The notes below the pieces were generated by a model. That model saw only the letters and a list, made by a program, of their open reading frames with translations. It searched no databases and was not told where the DNA came from. A program made the position numbers and the translations under genes. A DNA stretch of 64,000 nt from Mucilaginibacter sp. cycad4 (lineage in GTDB: Bacteria; Bacteroidota; Bacteroidia; Sphingobacteriales; Sphingobacteriaceae), in contig NZ_CP139559.1 of NCBI RefSeq assembly GCF_034263275.1, positions 2,542,001-2,606,000 on the forward strand, in the 5' to 3' direction. Shown here one piece after another: positions 54,985 through 63,250 of the stretch (positions within the stretch are counted from its first letter, which is position 1; every line of letters starts with the position of its first letter).

Positions 54985-55079
54985 CCTCACCTTAGCATTG
55001 TGATAAGGTTAACGCGGGTCGGCTTAGCAGGAGGCTGAGCCCGCAAAGAACCCCCGCCTCTCGGCGGGGGTTTCTTTTT
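54985..55079 (+). ncRNA. Candidate structured small RNA with intrinsic terminator
   Basis: Plus-strand hairpins: CCTTA/TAAGG at 54990-55008, then GCGGG...CTTAG/CTGAG...CCCGC at 55014-55044, then an 8-bp terminator CCCCCGCC-TCTC-GGCGGGGG at 55051-55070 followed by TTTCTTTTT. The terminator faces plus, but the nearest genes on both sides are minus, so it has no gene to serve. The exact start is unknown and no Rfam family is recognised. An RNA of about 95 nt is inferred. Confidence 0.4.
55051..55079 (+). terminator. Orphan intrinsic terminator
   Basis: 8-bp G+C stem with TCTC loop and a T-rich tail on the plus strand; see the candidate small RNA above. Confidence 0.85.
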
Positions 55080-55184
55080 ATACAGGCGGTTTTAAAAGTT
55101 GTAAGCCTTAAGTTTAAAGTTTAGAGCCGTTACAATAGTGGTTTCTAATCGTCCAGGTTTAGACTTGGGGCTCAAGGCTTCTGA

Positions 55185-55844
55185 CTAAATACTAACCCCA
55201 TCTCCTACTTTATAAATTTCATGAAACTTGATTCCTTGCTTGTCAAAATGTTTTTTGTAAGCGGCATAACGCTGGAGTATAAAGAAATCTTTTGCGTAGC
55301 CGTCATGTACCGGAAAGATCTGTTTAGGGTGCAATTCATCGGCAAAGGCCGAAATTGTTGGTTCATTGGCAAATGGCGCCATTGTGACCATAATTAGCAA
55401 TTCAATTCCCTTAAAATTCAATAGCTTATCCTCCATCGAATCAACCGGATGCAGTACTTTATTATTGATCAGGAAACCCGTCATTTGCGGCAGTGGGTTA
55501 TCCATGATAAGCTCGTGCCTTACCGGGAATGCCTGGAGTTTAAATGGCCCTGCGCGATGGGTACCTTCTTCAAGAAGTGTATATTTTAAATTGATCTTAT
55601 CCAATTCCTTACCTACCTGCGAGTTAGTTATAAGCACCGCTCCGCTTAACTCAACTATACTTTTTAAAATGTCGATATCGAAATGATCGGGGTGGATATG
55701 TGTAATCACAATACTTTTTACATCGCCGAACATTTGCGGTGTAACTAAGCCCTCGGCAAAAGAAAACTTTCCCGGATCAAACAGTAATTGATAGCCATCC
55801 AGTTCAAAAAGCAGGCACGAATGCAGGTATTTTGATATTTTCAT
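55185..55844 (-). CDS. Metallo-beta-lactamase fold hydrolase
   Basis: 219 residues with the metal motif THIHPDHFDID (His49, His51, Asp53, His54) and further His/Asp ligands downstream (FPVRHE, VHPVDSMEDK, FPVHDGY). This matches MBL-fold hydrolases of the UPF0173/UlaG-like kind. Substrate unknown; transcribed alone. Confidence 0.83.
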   Translation of the reverse strand: MKISKYLHSCLLFELDGYQLLFDPGKFSFAEGLVTPQMFGDVKSIVITHIHPDHFDIDILKSIVELSGAVLITNSQVGKELDKINLKYTLLEEGTHRAGPFKLQAFPVRHELIMDNPLPQMTGFLINNKVLHPVDSMEDKLLNFKGIELLIMVTMAPFANEPTISAFADELHPKQIFPVHDGYAKDFFILQRYAAYKKHFDKQGIKFHEIYKVGDGVSI

Positions 55845-56001
55845 AAGCAGATAGGAGTTTATTTCCTAAAGATACACAGGAAAGGCTTATGAAGTTTGAA
55901 AAAATTAATCCCGATTGAAAAGCGGGTATTACGCTCGGTGTTTGCATGCCGGGAATTAAAAGGTGAAATTATAAAAGCGTAAAATTTAGTAAATCTGGTC
56001 C

Positions 56002-57342
56002 CTACAACAGCTCGGTAGCCAAATTGGCCAGCTCGCTCCTCTCCCCTTTTTGCAGGGTGATATGTGCGTAAAGCGGATGCCCTTTGGCTTTATCTATTAA
56101 ATACGACAGTCCGTTACTTTCTGCGTCGAGATACGGGGTATCTATCTGGTAAATATCGCCTGTAAATACAAATTTACTGTTTTCACCTGCCCTGGATATG
56201 ATAGTTTTCACTTCGTGCGGGGTTAGGTTTTGTGCTTCATCAACAATAAAGAAGATCTTGCTAAGCGTACGCCCGCGAATAAAAGCCAGTGGCGCTATCG
56301 AGATTTTATCGTTATTAACCAGTTCATCAATTTTGGCCTGCATTTTTTCGTCATCACCAAACTGATCTTTTATAAATTTCAGGTTATCCCATATCGGGGC
56401 CATATATGGGTCAATCTTTGATTTGATATCGCCGGGTAAAAAGCCGATATCCTTATTACTTAAAGGAACTATAGGACGGGTGACAAAAATCTGGCGATAA
56501 TATTTACGCTGTTCAAGCGCACTTGCCAATGCCAGCAGCGTTTTACCGGTGCCTGCATTACCCTGTATGGTTACCAGCTTAATATCAGGATGCAATAAAG
56601 CATGAATAGCAAATGACTGCTCCATATTGCGCGGAAAAATGTTAAGCACTGGCTGTTCTATAACTTTTTCAAGCTGCTTACTATGCGAATTATAAAAACC
56701 TACCGTATCACTCTTTTTACCCTTTAATACATAAAAGTGGTTGTTGGTGTACGAGGTGATCTTTAAATTTTCGGCCGGTACATTTTCGTTTTTATTCAGG
56801 GTTATAATGAGCTTTTCTGTTACCTTATCCACATCCGTTTTACCGGTATAAAGCTCCTCCAGGTTTTTGATCTTGCCTGTTTCATAATCTTCGGCATGCA
56901 GGTTAAGGGCTTTGGCTTTGAGGCGGAGGCATATATCTTTTGATACCAGCACTACCTTTTTGCCGGGGTTTTCTTCCTGTAAACCGAGGGCTGCATTCAG
57001 GATGCGGTGATCTGTTTTATCCGAACCAAAAATCTGCTCGGCATCCTGTCCGGTAATTTTAGTATCCATGGCAACTTTAAAGCTGCCTTTAGTTTTGCCG
57101 TTAAGCGGGATCCATTCATTGATCAGTCCGTTGTGTGATAGCTCGTCCATAAGCCGGATAAAGCTTCGGGCCTCAAAGTTGCGGGTATCGTTGCCGTTCT
57201 TTTTATTATCGAGTTCCTCCAATACCTGGATGGGTATGGCAACATCGTGCTCCTGAAAGTTTTGAAATGCGTTGTGATCATACAGGATCACAGAAGTATC
57301 TAAAACAAATATTTTCTTCTGGTTACGCTGGCCGTCCTTCAT
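56002..57342 (-). CDS. PIN-PhoH protein (PhoH2-like RNA helicase/nuclease)
   Basis: 446 residues. N-terminal PIN domain begins IFVLDTSVILYDHNAF (Asp15) and continues with further acidic ligands; C-terminal PhoH ATPase has Walker A GNAGTGKT at 261-268 and Walker B FFIVDEAQNLTPHE. PhoH2 proteins of this design are reported RNA helicase/ribonucleases. Normal length, no defect. Confidence 0.87.
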   Translation of the reverse strand: MKDGQRNQKKIFVLDTSVILYDHNAFQNFQEHDVAIPIQVLEELDNKKNGNDTRNFEARSFIRLMDELSHNGLINEWIPLNGKTKGSFKVAMDTKITGQDAEQIFGSDKTDHRILNAALGLQEENPGKKVVLVSKDICLRLKAKALNLHAEDYETGKIKNLEELYTGKTDVDKVTEKLIITLNKNENVPAENLKITSYTNNHFYVLKGKKSDTVGFYNSHSKQLEKVIEQPVLNIFPRNMEQSFAIHALLHPDIKLVTIQGNAGTGKTLLALASALEQRKYYRQIFVTRPIVPLSNKDIGFLPGDIKSKIDPYMAPIWDNLKFIKDQFGDDEKMQAKIDELVNNDKISIAPLAFIRGRTLSKIFFIVDEAQNLTPHEVKTIISRAGENSKFVFTGDIYQIDTPYLDAESNGLSYLIDKAKGHPLYAHITLQKGERSELANLATELL

Positions 57343-57413
57343 ATCCGCCTAAAATAACGATTTTAAGGTTTGAAGAAAAATTTCTCCTCAAACAAAAAAA
57401 CCTGTAAAAGCGA

Positions 57414-57450
57414 AAACGGGAGTCATCTCTTGCGATTTGAACTCCCGTTT
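57414..57450 (-). terminator. Intrinsic terminator of the candidate transcript
   Basis: AAACGGGAGT / ACTCCCGTTT, 10 bp, 17-nt loop, followed on the minus strand by TCGCTTTT. It lies 72 bases upstream of the PhoH start, so it separates that gene from what is upstream. Confidence 0.8.
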
Positions 57451-57736
57451 CCAAACTGTTGCTTAACCGTAGTTGCCCAACAGCATCAAGTTTTGTGTAT
57501 CTATAACCGACATGATTTTCGTCAGTTGCTCTCACGAGCGGTCGACTATTTTCAATGTCACCGGTTTCTGTTGTTTCCCTCCGTAGAGTTCTTCTTCTTA
57601 ATTCCGGTACCTCTTTTAATCACTTTCTTTTTTCTAAAGACTCTCGCCTTCTTCATTTTTTCTTGTGACTCAGGGACTTCCCTTGATCTTTAGTTCCCCC
57701 CGAAGGTTCACCCGATTCAATTTCTGTTTTCCTGAA
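57414..57736 (-). ncRNA. Candidate minus-strand transcript upstream of phoH
   Basis: Between the PhoH gene and the DNA-repair gene lies 654 bp without a supported gene. On the minus strand a promoter-like pair is seen: TTG at 57769-57771 and TACTTTGA at 57743-57750 with 18 bases between, a near match to the Bacteroidota TTTG/TAnnTTTG type. About 300 bases on there is an intrinsic terminator (10-bp stem ACTCCCGTTT at 57414-57450 with T-rich tail). Inside are the GCTC-GTGA-GAGC and CTGTTG/CAACAG hairpins. A basic 32-residue frame (57558-57656, MKKARVFRKKKVIKRGTGIK) and a 16-residue one (57463-57513) also occur. RNA or peptide gene cannot be decided. Confidence 0.4.
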
Positions 57737-57996
57737 AGGCTGTCAAAGTACGTCGTTCTTGATGATTTCAATATCGGGACATTACCGTGATTTGGCAAAT
57801 ATTTTTGATTGTTTTTATTAACAGGTTATCAACAATAAATCAACACTTATCAACATCAACTTCCATTCTATCTTAAGTATAAATTAAGGTAATTTATTGA
57901 AATACAGTTTACATTATTAACATTGTCCGTTATTAACAAAAGATATGAAAAACCATTTCTATCGAAAAAGAAAAAATGCGTAAAATCACATAAACG

Positions 57997-58755
57997 TTAA
58001 ATTTTCTCTGTTAAATGCCGCCAATATCGCTTGGGAATATGGCGCACATGAAGCCTGGTATTTTTGCGTGAAGCGATGTTTACGCTGGCAAAATAATTTT
58101 TCCAAAGGTTTTGATAAATACCTTCATCCTCACTGTAAGCGGCAATTACATTAACTGGTTTATTTAATTCGGCAAAATCCATTTCAATGAATTGCGTATC
58201 ATGCAAGTCATAATATAAGCCATAGGCTCTCGTAATATCATAGATCATCCATTTTTGATCAGCGTACCGGCTTTTGAAGTGTTTAATTAACAAGGGCAGT
58301 ACATTAAAATCAGGTTCGATAGCAGCATAAAAAGTACCATCATTCAGTTTTTGAAACCTGACAAAGGCTTCCATCCTGTGTTTTTCGCGCCGCACCATTT
58401 TCAAAATTTCCGACAGGCGCATCACATATTTATTGCCATAGTCTTCTTCGATGTTTTGGTCACTGTCAAAAACATGGCGGATAAAGCCAAGCACATTGCA
58501 ATCTTCGCCGGCAATTTCGGCCATGTGGCTAATGTAAAGGCGCTGCACCCCGGCTGCGGAAAGCTTTTTACGCAATCCCCTTAATACCCGGCTGGCCCGC
58601 GCTTCGTCAGTAACAATGGGAATTACTTCCTCAAACAACGCACTGGTGTGCCACTCCCCCTTCAATAATTTTACAGGATACAGTTTACGCTCGTAAATCT
58701 CAAACACAGCAGTAAGCAAGCCCTCAAACGTTCCGTCGTAAATTAGTGTATTCAT
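57997..58755 (-). CDS. TIGR03915-type putative DNA repair protein
   Basis: 252 residues from the ATG at 58755 (MNTLIYDGTFEGLLTAVFEI); the TTG at 58761 would add two residues and is less likely. The N-terminal block and the YDITRAYGLYYDLHDTQFIE segment match the DUF4130/TIGR03915 family that is paired with a radical SAM protein and suspected in DNA repair. Function is inferred from that pairing. 2 bases after the radical SAM gene's stop, so one operon. Confidence 0.82.
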   Translation of the reverse strand: MNTLIYDGTFEGLLTAVFEIYERKLYPVKLLKGEWHTSALFEEVIPIVTDEARASRVLRGLRKKLSAAGVQRLYISHMAEIAGEDCNVLGFIRHVFDSDQNIEEDYGNKYVMRLSEILKMVRREKHRMEAFVRFQKLNDGTFYAAIEPDFNVLPLLIKHFKSRYADQKWMIYDITRAYGLYYDLHDTQFIEMDFAELNKPVNVIAAYSEDEGIYQNLWKNYFASVNIASRKNTRLHVRHIPKRYWRHLTEKI

Positions 58756-58757
58756 TG

Positions 58758-60014
58758 TCAAAACAGGTTAAGTTGGGTTTGCGTATTTTTAATGTACTTA
58801 CTTTGCGATTGGGCCATAATAAACTGCTTAATGTTTTGGCCCGTCAAATCGCGCCGTTCAAATTCATTGCTTTTGCAGGTAATGAAGTATCGCGCACGGT
58901 TAGTGGCCACTCCTATTTTTTTAAGCTGCTCCCAGCCCAGCCTGGCAAACTTTCGTGCAGCCACAATTTTTTGTGCCGATAACAAACCGATACCCGGTAC
59001 CCGGAGGATCAGTTGCAGATCGGCCTTATTGATATCAATAGGAAAGGCCTGCATATTGCGGATAGCCCAGCTGAGTTTGGGGTCAATATCCAGATCAAGC
59101 AATGGATTTTGGTTATTGACGATCTCGTTTACATGAAAACCATAAAAACGCATGAGCCAGTCGGCCTGGTAAAGACGGTTTTCGCGCACCATAGGCACCG
59201 CGGTATTAAGGGCGGGTAACCGCTTATCGGCCAGCACAGGTACATAGCCCGAATAGTACACCCGCTTTAAATTAAAATTCTTATAGAAATAATTAGCAGA
59301 TTGCAGCACCTGCTGATCGCTCTCGGGCGTGGCGCCAACAATTACCTGAGTACTTTGCCCTGCAGGTGCAAACATAGGGGCATTTTTAAAAAGCTTTTTC
59401 TCTTCTGTATTCCGGATGATCTCCTGGTTCAAAAAACGCATCGGGTCGATCATGTCCTGCCGGTTTTTATCGGGTGCCAGCAGCTTTAATCCGGCCTCGG
59501 TTGGCATTTCTAAATTCACGCTGAGCCTATCTGCATACAACCCGGCTTCGCGCATCAACTCTTCACTTGCACCGGGGATTGATTTTAGGTGGATGTATCC
59601 GTTAAAATTATGCTCAATCCGCAGTTTTTTAGCTACGTGCACTAACCGCTCCATGGTATAATCGGCATTTTTAAAAATACCGGAGCTTAAAAACAAGCCT
59701 TCAATGTAATTGCGGCGATAAAAGTTAATGGTAAGGTCAACCACTTCCTGCACCGTGAAGGCAGCCCGTTTGATATCATTATTTTTCCGCGACACACAAT
59801 AAGCGCAATCAAAAATACAATGATTGGTAAGCAGGATCTTCAGCAACGAAACACATCGCCCATCTTCCGTATAGCTATGGCAAATTCCGTTACTGGCATT
59901 TCCCAAACCCTTGTCCTTATTTTTCCTGTCACTTCCGCTCGATGCACATGACACATCATATTTAGCCGCATCGGCCAAAATATTAAGCTTTTCCGTTATC
60001 CTGTCTACATTCAT
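58758..60014 (-). CDS. Radical SAM putative DNA modification/repair protein
   Basis: 418 residues. Radical SAM [4Fe-4S] motif C66-x3-C70-x2-C73 (CIFDCAYC) is intact. The C-terminal half contains a helix-hairpin-helix-like stretch (LILRVPGIGLLSAQKIVAAR), which suggests DNA contact. This matches the TIGR03916-type protein, whose partner is the TIGR03915 gene directly after it. The reaction is not established. An extra set of Cys (C45, C54) precedes the cluster motif. Confidence 0.85.
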   Translation of the reverse strand: MNVDRITEKLNILADAAKYDVSCASSGSDRKNKDKGLGNASNGICHSYTEDGRCVSLLKILLTNHCIFDCAYCVSRKNNDIKRAAFTVQEVVDLTINFYRRNYIEGLFLSSGIFKNADYTMERLVHVAKKLRIEHNFNGYIHLKSIPGASEELMREAGLYADRLSVNLEMPTEAGLKLLAPDKNRQDMIDPMRFLNQEIIRNTEEKKLFKNAPMFAPAGQSTQVIVGATPESDQQVLQSANYFYKNFNLKRVYYSGYVPVLADKRLPALNTAVPMVRENRLYQADWLMRFYGFHVNEIVNNQNPLLDLDIDPKLSWAIRNMQAFPIDINKADLQLILRVPGIGLLSAQKIVAARKFARLGWEQLKKIGVATNRARYFITCKSNEFERRDLTGQNIKQFIMAQSQSKYIKNTQTQLNLF

Positions 60015-60103
60015 ACCAAATCAAAAATACTAATATTTTTAGCAATCAATAAAAATGCAATTAAATTATCTTACAACCACCGCCTGGTTATTTTGCAAAA
60101 AAA

Positions 60104-60130
60104 AAGACCGCCCCATAACAGGGCGGCCTT
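60104..60130 (-). terminator. Intrinsic terminator after hsp20
   Basis: GGCCGCCC / GGGGCGGTC stem with a short loop and, on the minus strand, a run of nine T. It ends the hsp20 transcript, about 40 bases after the stop. Confidence 0.85.
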
Positions 60131-60167
60131 CAAACCAAACTAACTACTTTATGAAAACAGTCTTTAA

Positions 60168-60608
60168 TTATTTTACAGCTATTTCTCTCGTTTGAAATTT
60201 AGCTTCTTCTCTTTTTGCTACAGTAAGCTTCAGGATACCATCGGCGTAATCTGCTTCAATTTTTGATTGATCAGCACTTTCAGGTAGTGTGAATGACCTT
60301 ACAAATGAATTGTAGCTATATTCACGTTTGCTGAATTTCTTACCTTCTTCAACATTTTCGGCTTTCTTTTCTGCAGCTACGCTTAATACATTTTTGCCGA
60401 GATTGATTTTAAAATCTTCTTTCTTTAAACCAGGCACAGCCAGTTCAACATGAAACTCATTTTCGGTCTCCGCTATGTTAACTGCAGGTACACGGGCAAT
60501 TAGTTTATCACTTAAAAATGAATCATTGATCAGTGAATCAAATACATCGCTAAAAAATGGGTTAGCTGAAGTGTTTTTAAGGCCGTTGTTAAATTTTACT
60601 AATGTCAT
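60168..60608 (-). CDS. Hsp20/alpha-crystallin small heat-shock protein
   Basis: 146 residues. The alpha-crystallin domain spans residues about 40-140 (FHVELAVPGLKKEDFKINLG, KFSKREYSYNSFVRSFTLPE, ADYADGILKLTVAK). It ends TREIAVK, an I/V-x-I/V-like tail. It acts as an ATP-independent holdase. A strong Shine-Dalgarno AGGAGG (60617-60622) lies 8 bases before the ATG, unusual in this phylum, where such sites are rare. No CIRCE element found. Confidence 0.88.
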   Translation of the reverse strand: MTLVKFNNGLKNTSANPFFSDVFDSLINDSFLSDKLIARVPAVNIAETENEFHVELAVPGLKKEDFKINLGKNVLSVAAEKKAENVEEGKKFSKREYSYNSFVRSFTLPESADQSKIEADYADGILKLTVAKREEAKFQTREIAVK

Positions 60609-60744
60609 TTTTATATCCTCCTAAAGTTTTGTTTTTTGTTAACTTCGTAACCTATTGATCAACTGCTGTACCAACAGCAAAATCGCCTAAATCAAACGAC
60701 AAAAAGTCACTATGAAATATTTTAGGCAGACAAAATGACCGAAA

Positions 60745-61191
60745 ATGACTGAAAAACTTACAGATTATAAATATAAGACCCTTATCCCCATCCGCTTTTC
60801 GGATATCGATTCATTTGGACACGTAAACAACGCTGTATATCTTACTTATTTTGAAATAGCCCGGATTGGTTATTGGAAGGAAATTATCAACTGGGACTGG
60901 AGCAATACCGGCATTATCCTGGGCCGGTCGGAGATCAACTATCTTAAACCCATTACAGTTCAGGATAATATTGCCTGCTATGTACGTACCATCCGTATAG
61001 GTAACAGCAGTTTTGATATGATGCATGTATTGGTAAAAATAACCCCCAATGGCGAAGAAATTGTAACAACCGGCAAAACGGTTTGTATCAGCTACGATTA
61101 TTCGGCCAATAAATCCGTTTCTATTCCATCTCCCGAAAGGCACAGGATGATCAATTACGACGAACCAAGGTTAATTCTGAATACGAATTGA
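60745..61191 (+). CDS. Acyl-CoA thioesterase (hot-dog fold)
   Basis: 148 residues of the 4HBT/YbgC type: RFSDIDSFGHVNNAVYLTYF contains the D-x-x-x-H-V-N-N-x-x-Y hallmark with Asp19. Likely hydrolyses acyl-CoA in the cytoplasm. Single gene; ends at a strong bidirectional hairpin. Confidence 0.85.
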   Translation: MTEKLTDYKYKTLIPIRFSDIDSFGHVNNAVYLTYFEIARIGYWKEIINWDWSNTGIILGRSEINYLKPITVQDNIACYVRTIRIGNSSFDMMHVLVKITPNGEEIVTTGKTVCISYDYSANKSVSIPSPERHRMINYDEPRLILNTN

Positions 61192-61200
61192 ATTTTTGAC

Positions 61201-61244
61201 GCGCAAATTATAGATGTGCACATTTGCACATCTATAATTTGCGC
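61201..61244. terminator. Bidirectional hairpin terminator, perfect 20-bp arms
   Basis: GCGCAAATTATAGATGTGCA and its exact reverse complement with a 4-base loop (CATT) lie between two convergent genes, 9 bases from each stop. A bidirectional transcription terminator is likely. Confidence 0.85.
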
Positions 61245-61253
61245 ATATGGAAT

Positions 61254-62651
61254 CTAAAATATCTTCCCGGGGTTCAAAATTCCTTTAGGATCAAACACTT
61301 GCTTGATTCCTTTCCACAATGCAAAATGCATTTCCGAATATTTTATCGGCATAAACTCTTTTTGTACCAGGCCAATGCCGTGCTCACCCGACAAGGTGCC
61401 GCCAAGCGATACAGTTAATTCAAATATTTCCTGGATACCGGATTTGAGCTTGTTATTCCAGTCTTCATCGCTCATGTTAGCCTTAATGATATTTACATGC
61501 AGGTTTCCATCGCCGGCATGGCCGTAACAAACTGATTCAAAGCCATATTTGGTACCCGTTTCTTTTATTCCTTTAATCAGCTGCGGCAGTGCTGCGCGGG
61601 GCACAACGGTATCCTCCTCTTTATAAACCGAGTTTGATTTTACCGATACTGCCATGGTACGCCTTAAACGCCAAAGCTCTTCCTTTTGAGCAGTCGAGTC
61701 GGCAAACAACACATCACGGCAGTTAAACGCTTCAAGTACTGCATTTATTTTTTCGCAATCGGTAAAAATCACATCCTGGTTAGTACCATCTACTTCAATC
61801 AATAAAAACGCTTCAATACCATCCTGCAAATCAAAAGCAATGTCATCATGCTCCTTAACCCACTCCACTCCTCTTCGCTCCATAAACTCCAGCGCAGATG
61901 GAATGATCCCTGCCCTGAATATAGCCGAAACAGCTGCGCAAGCCATTTCATTGGTTGGGAACGAGGCAAGCATTAAAGCATCTAAAGTTGGAGCCGGAAT
62001 AAGCTTCACCACAATTTTGGTAACAATGCCCAGGGTGCCTTCCGAACCGATCATCAATTGGGTTAAATTATAACCTGATGCATATTTAAGCGTATTTGCA
62101 CCCGTCCAGATGATTTCGCCCGATGTTAAAACAACCTGTAAGTTGAGTACATACTCCCGTATGGTACCGTATTTAACAACCCGCGGCCCGCCTGAACCAT
62201 GAGATACATTACCTCCAATAAAACAGCTGCCTTTACTGGCTGGGTCAACGGGGTATAACAAACCCTTTACAGCCACCGCGTTCATAAACTCTTCGGTTAT
62301 AACGCCGGGTTCAACAGTGGCCTGCAGGTTTTGCTCATCAATTTCAAGGATTTTATTAAAACGCTCCATGGCTATCAGCAAACCGCCATTAACCGGCAGG
62401 GCGCCACCGCTTAAACCAGTACCAGCTCCGCGCGGTGTTACCGGGATCAGGTTTTCGTTACATATTTTCAACAATGCAGCAACCTCTTCGGGTGTTTGCG
62501 GGCGGGCTACAACTTCCGGATAGTAAACCAGGTCTTCGGTTTCGTCATGGCTGTACTTTTCGAGACTTTCGCGGCTGGTTAAAACATTACCGGTGCCAAC
62601 AATTGCGGTTATAGCCTCTAATATTTGAGCCGATATTTTATTGAATTCCAT
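61254..62651 (-). CDS. FAD-binding oxidoreductase (GlcD-like)
   Basis: 465 residues. The N-terminal FAD_binding_4 domain has TPRGAGTGLSGGALPVNGGL; the C-terminal FAD-oxidase_C domain has YGHAGDGNLHVNII and TLSGEHGIGLVQKEF. It oxidises a 2-hydroxy acid such as glycolate or lactate. No glcE/glcF partner is visible; the single-subunit D-lactate-dehydrogenase/glycolate-oxidase family is a fair alternative. 2 bases after the folB stop, so they form an operon. Confidence 0.86.
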   Translation of the reverse strand: MEFNKISAQILEAITAIVGTGNVLTSRESLEKYSHDETEDLVYYPEVVARPQTPEEVAALLKICNENLIPVTPRGAGTGLSGGALPVNGGLLIAMERFNKILEIDEQNLQATVEPGVITEEFMNAVAVKGLLYPVDPASKGSCFIGGNVSHGSGGPRVVKYGTIREYVLNLQVVLTSGEIIWTGANTLKYASGYNLTQLMIGSEGTLGIVTKIVVKLIPAPTLDALMLASFPTNEMACAAVSAIFRAGIIPSALEFMERRGVEWVKEHDDIAFDLQDGIEAFLLIEVDGTNQDVIFTDCEKINAVLEAFNCRDVLFADSTAQKEELWRLRRTMAVSVKSNSVYKEEDTVVPRAALPQLIKGIKETGTKYGFESVCYGHAGDGNLHVNIIKANMSDEDWNNKLKSGIQEIFELTVSLGGTLSGEHGIGLVQKEFMPIKYSEMHFALWKGIKQVFDPKGILNPGKIF

Positions 62652-62653
62652 GA

Positions 62654-63013
62654 TCAGGATTTCTTGTAATTTATAATAACAGCCGAATGCGCTACTTTAC
62701 CGCTTAATGGCGGAGTAAGCTTTTTAATAGTAACCTCAATGCTTTCAACAAAAGGGTATTTCTTTTTTATACGATCGATAATTGCCTGGCCAACGGTTTC
62801 AATCAATTTACGCGGATGTTTCATCTCTTCGCATGTAATAATATACACACGTTCATAGTCAACAGTTTTACTTAGGTTATCTTCCAGCAAATCGCCGGGA
62901 GGCACAAAACCAACATTTACATCAACTAAAAAACGGCAACCTATTTTTTGCTCTTCGGGATAAAATCCGTGGTACGCGAAAAACTCCGCGCCCTGTAAGG
63001 CTATATTGATCAT
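62654..63013 (-). CDS. folB: Dihydroneopterin aldolase
   Basis: 119 residues from the ATG at 63013 (MINIALQGAEFFAYHGFYPE); the longer frame adds 12 unrelated residues. The family block GAEFFAYHGFYPEEQKIGC, with the catalytic Glu/Tyr region, and ETVGQAIIDRIKKKYPFVES are present. It cleaves 7,8-dihydroneopterin in folate synthesis. First gene of an operon with the GlcD-like gene. Confidence 0.87.
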   Translation of the reverse strand: MINIALQGAEFFAYHGFYPEEQKIGCRFLVDVNVGFVPPGDLLEDNLSKTVDYERVYIITCEEMKHPRKLIETVGQAIIDRIKKKYPFVESIEVTIKKLTPPLSGKVAHSAVIINYKKS

Positions 63014-63199
63014 GGTCAAAAGTAAAAAAAAGCCCTCTCTAAATCTCATTCTCTATAGAAAGACTTTTCAAAATATTTTTATTTCAGCTGATTTCCAGCA
63101 CATCTAAAAATATTTTCCAATCAAAAACATGCTTTAAACCGTTTAAACCTACTTTTTACCATAAAGTGGCCTCACACATCAAAAAACGGCGTTTTTGGC

Positions 63200-63232
63200 T
63201 TGCTTTTACCGGCGATAAATGCTTTATATTTG
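63200..63232 (+). promoter_or_regulatory. Bacteroidota-type promoter for acyl-CoA dehydrogenase
   Basis: A perfect TATATTTG box (63225-63232) matching TAnnTTTG lies 18 bases before the ATG at 63251. A TTG at 63200-63202 is 22 bases upstream of it. The transcript start should be about 6-8 bases after the box, near 63239, giving a leader of about 12 bases. Confidence 0.65.
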
Positions 63233-63250
63233 CCCACCAACTATAATATT

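Noticed and set aside
57370..57693. 107-codon plus-strand frame upstream of phoH
   Set aside because: Runs antisense through the hairpins and terminator of the candidate minus-strand transcript; no protein features.
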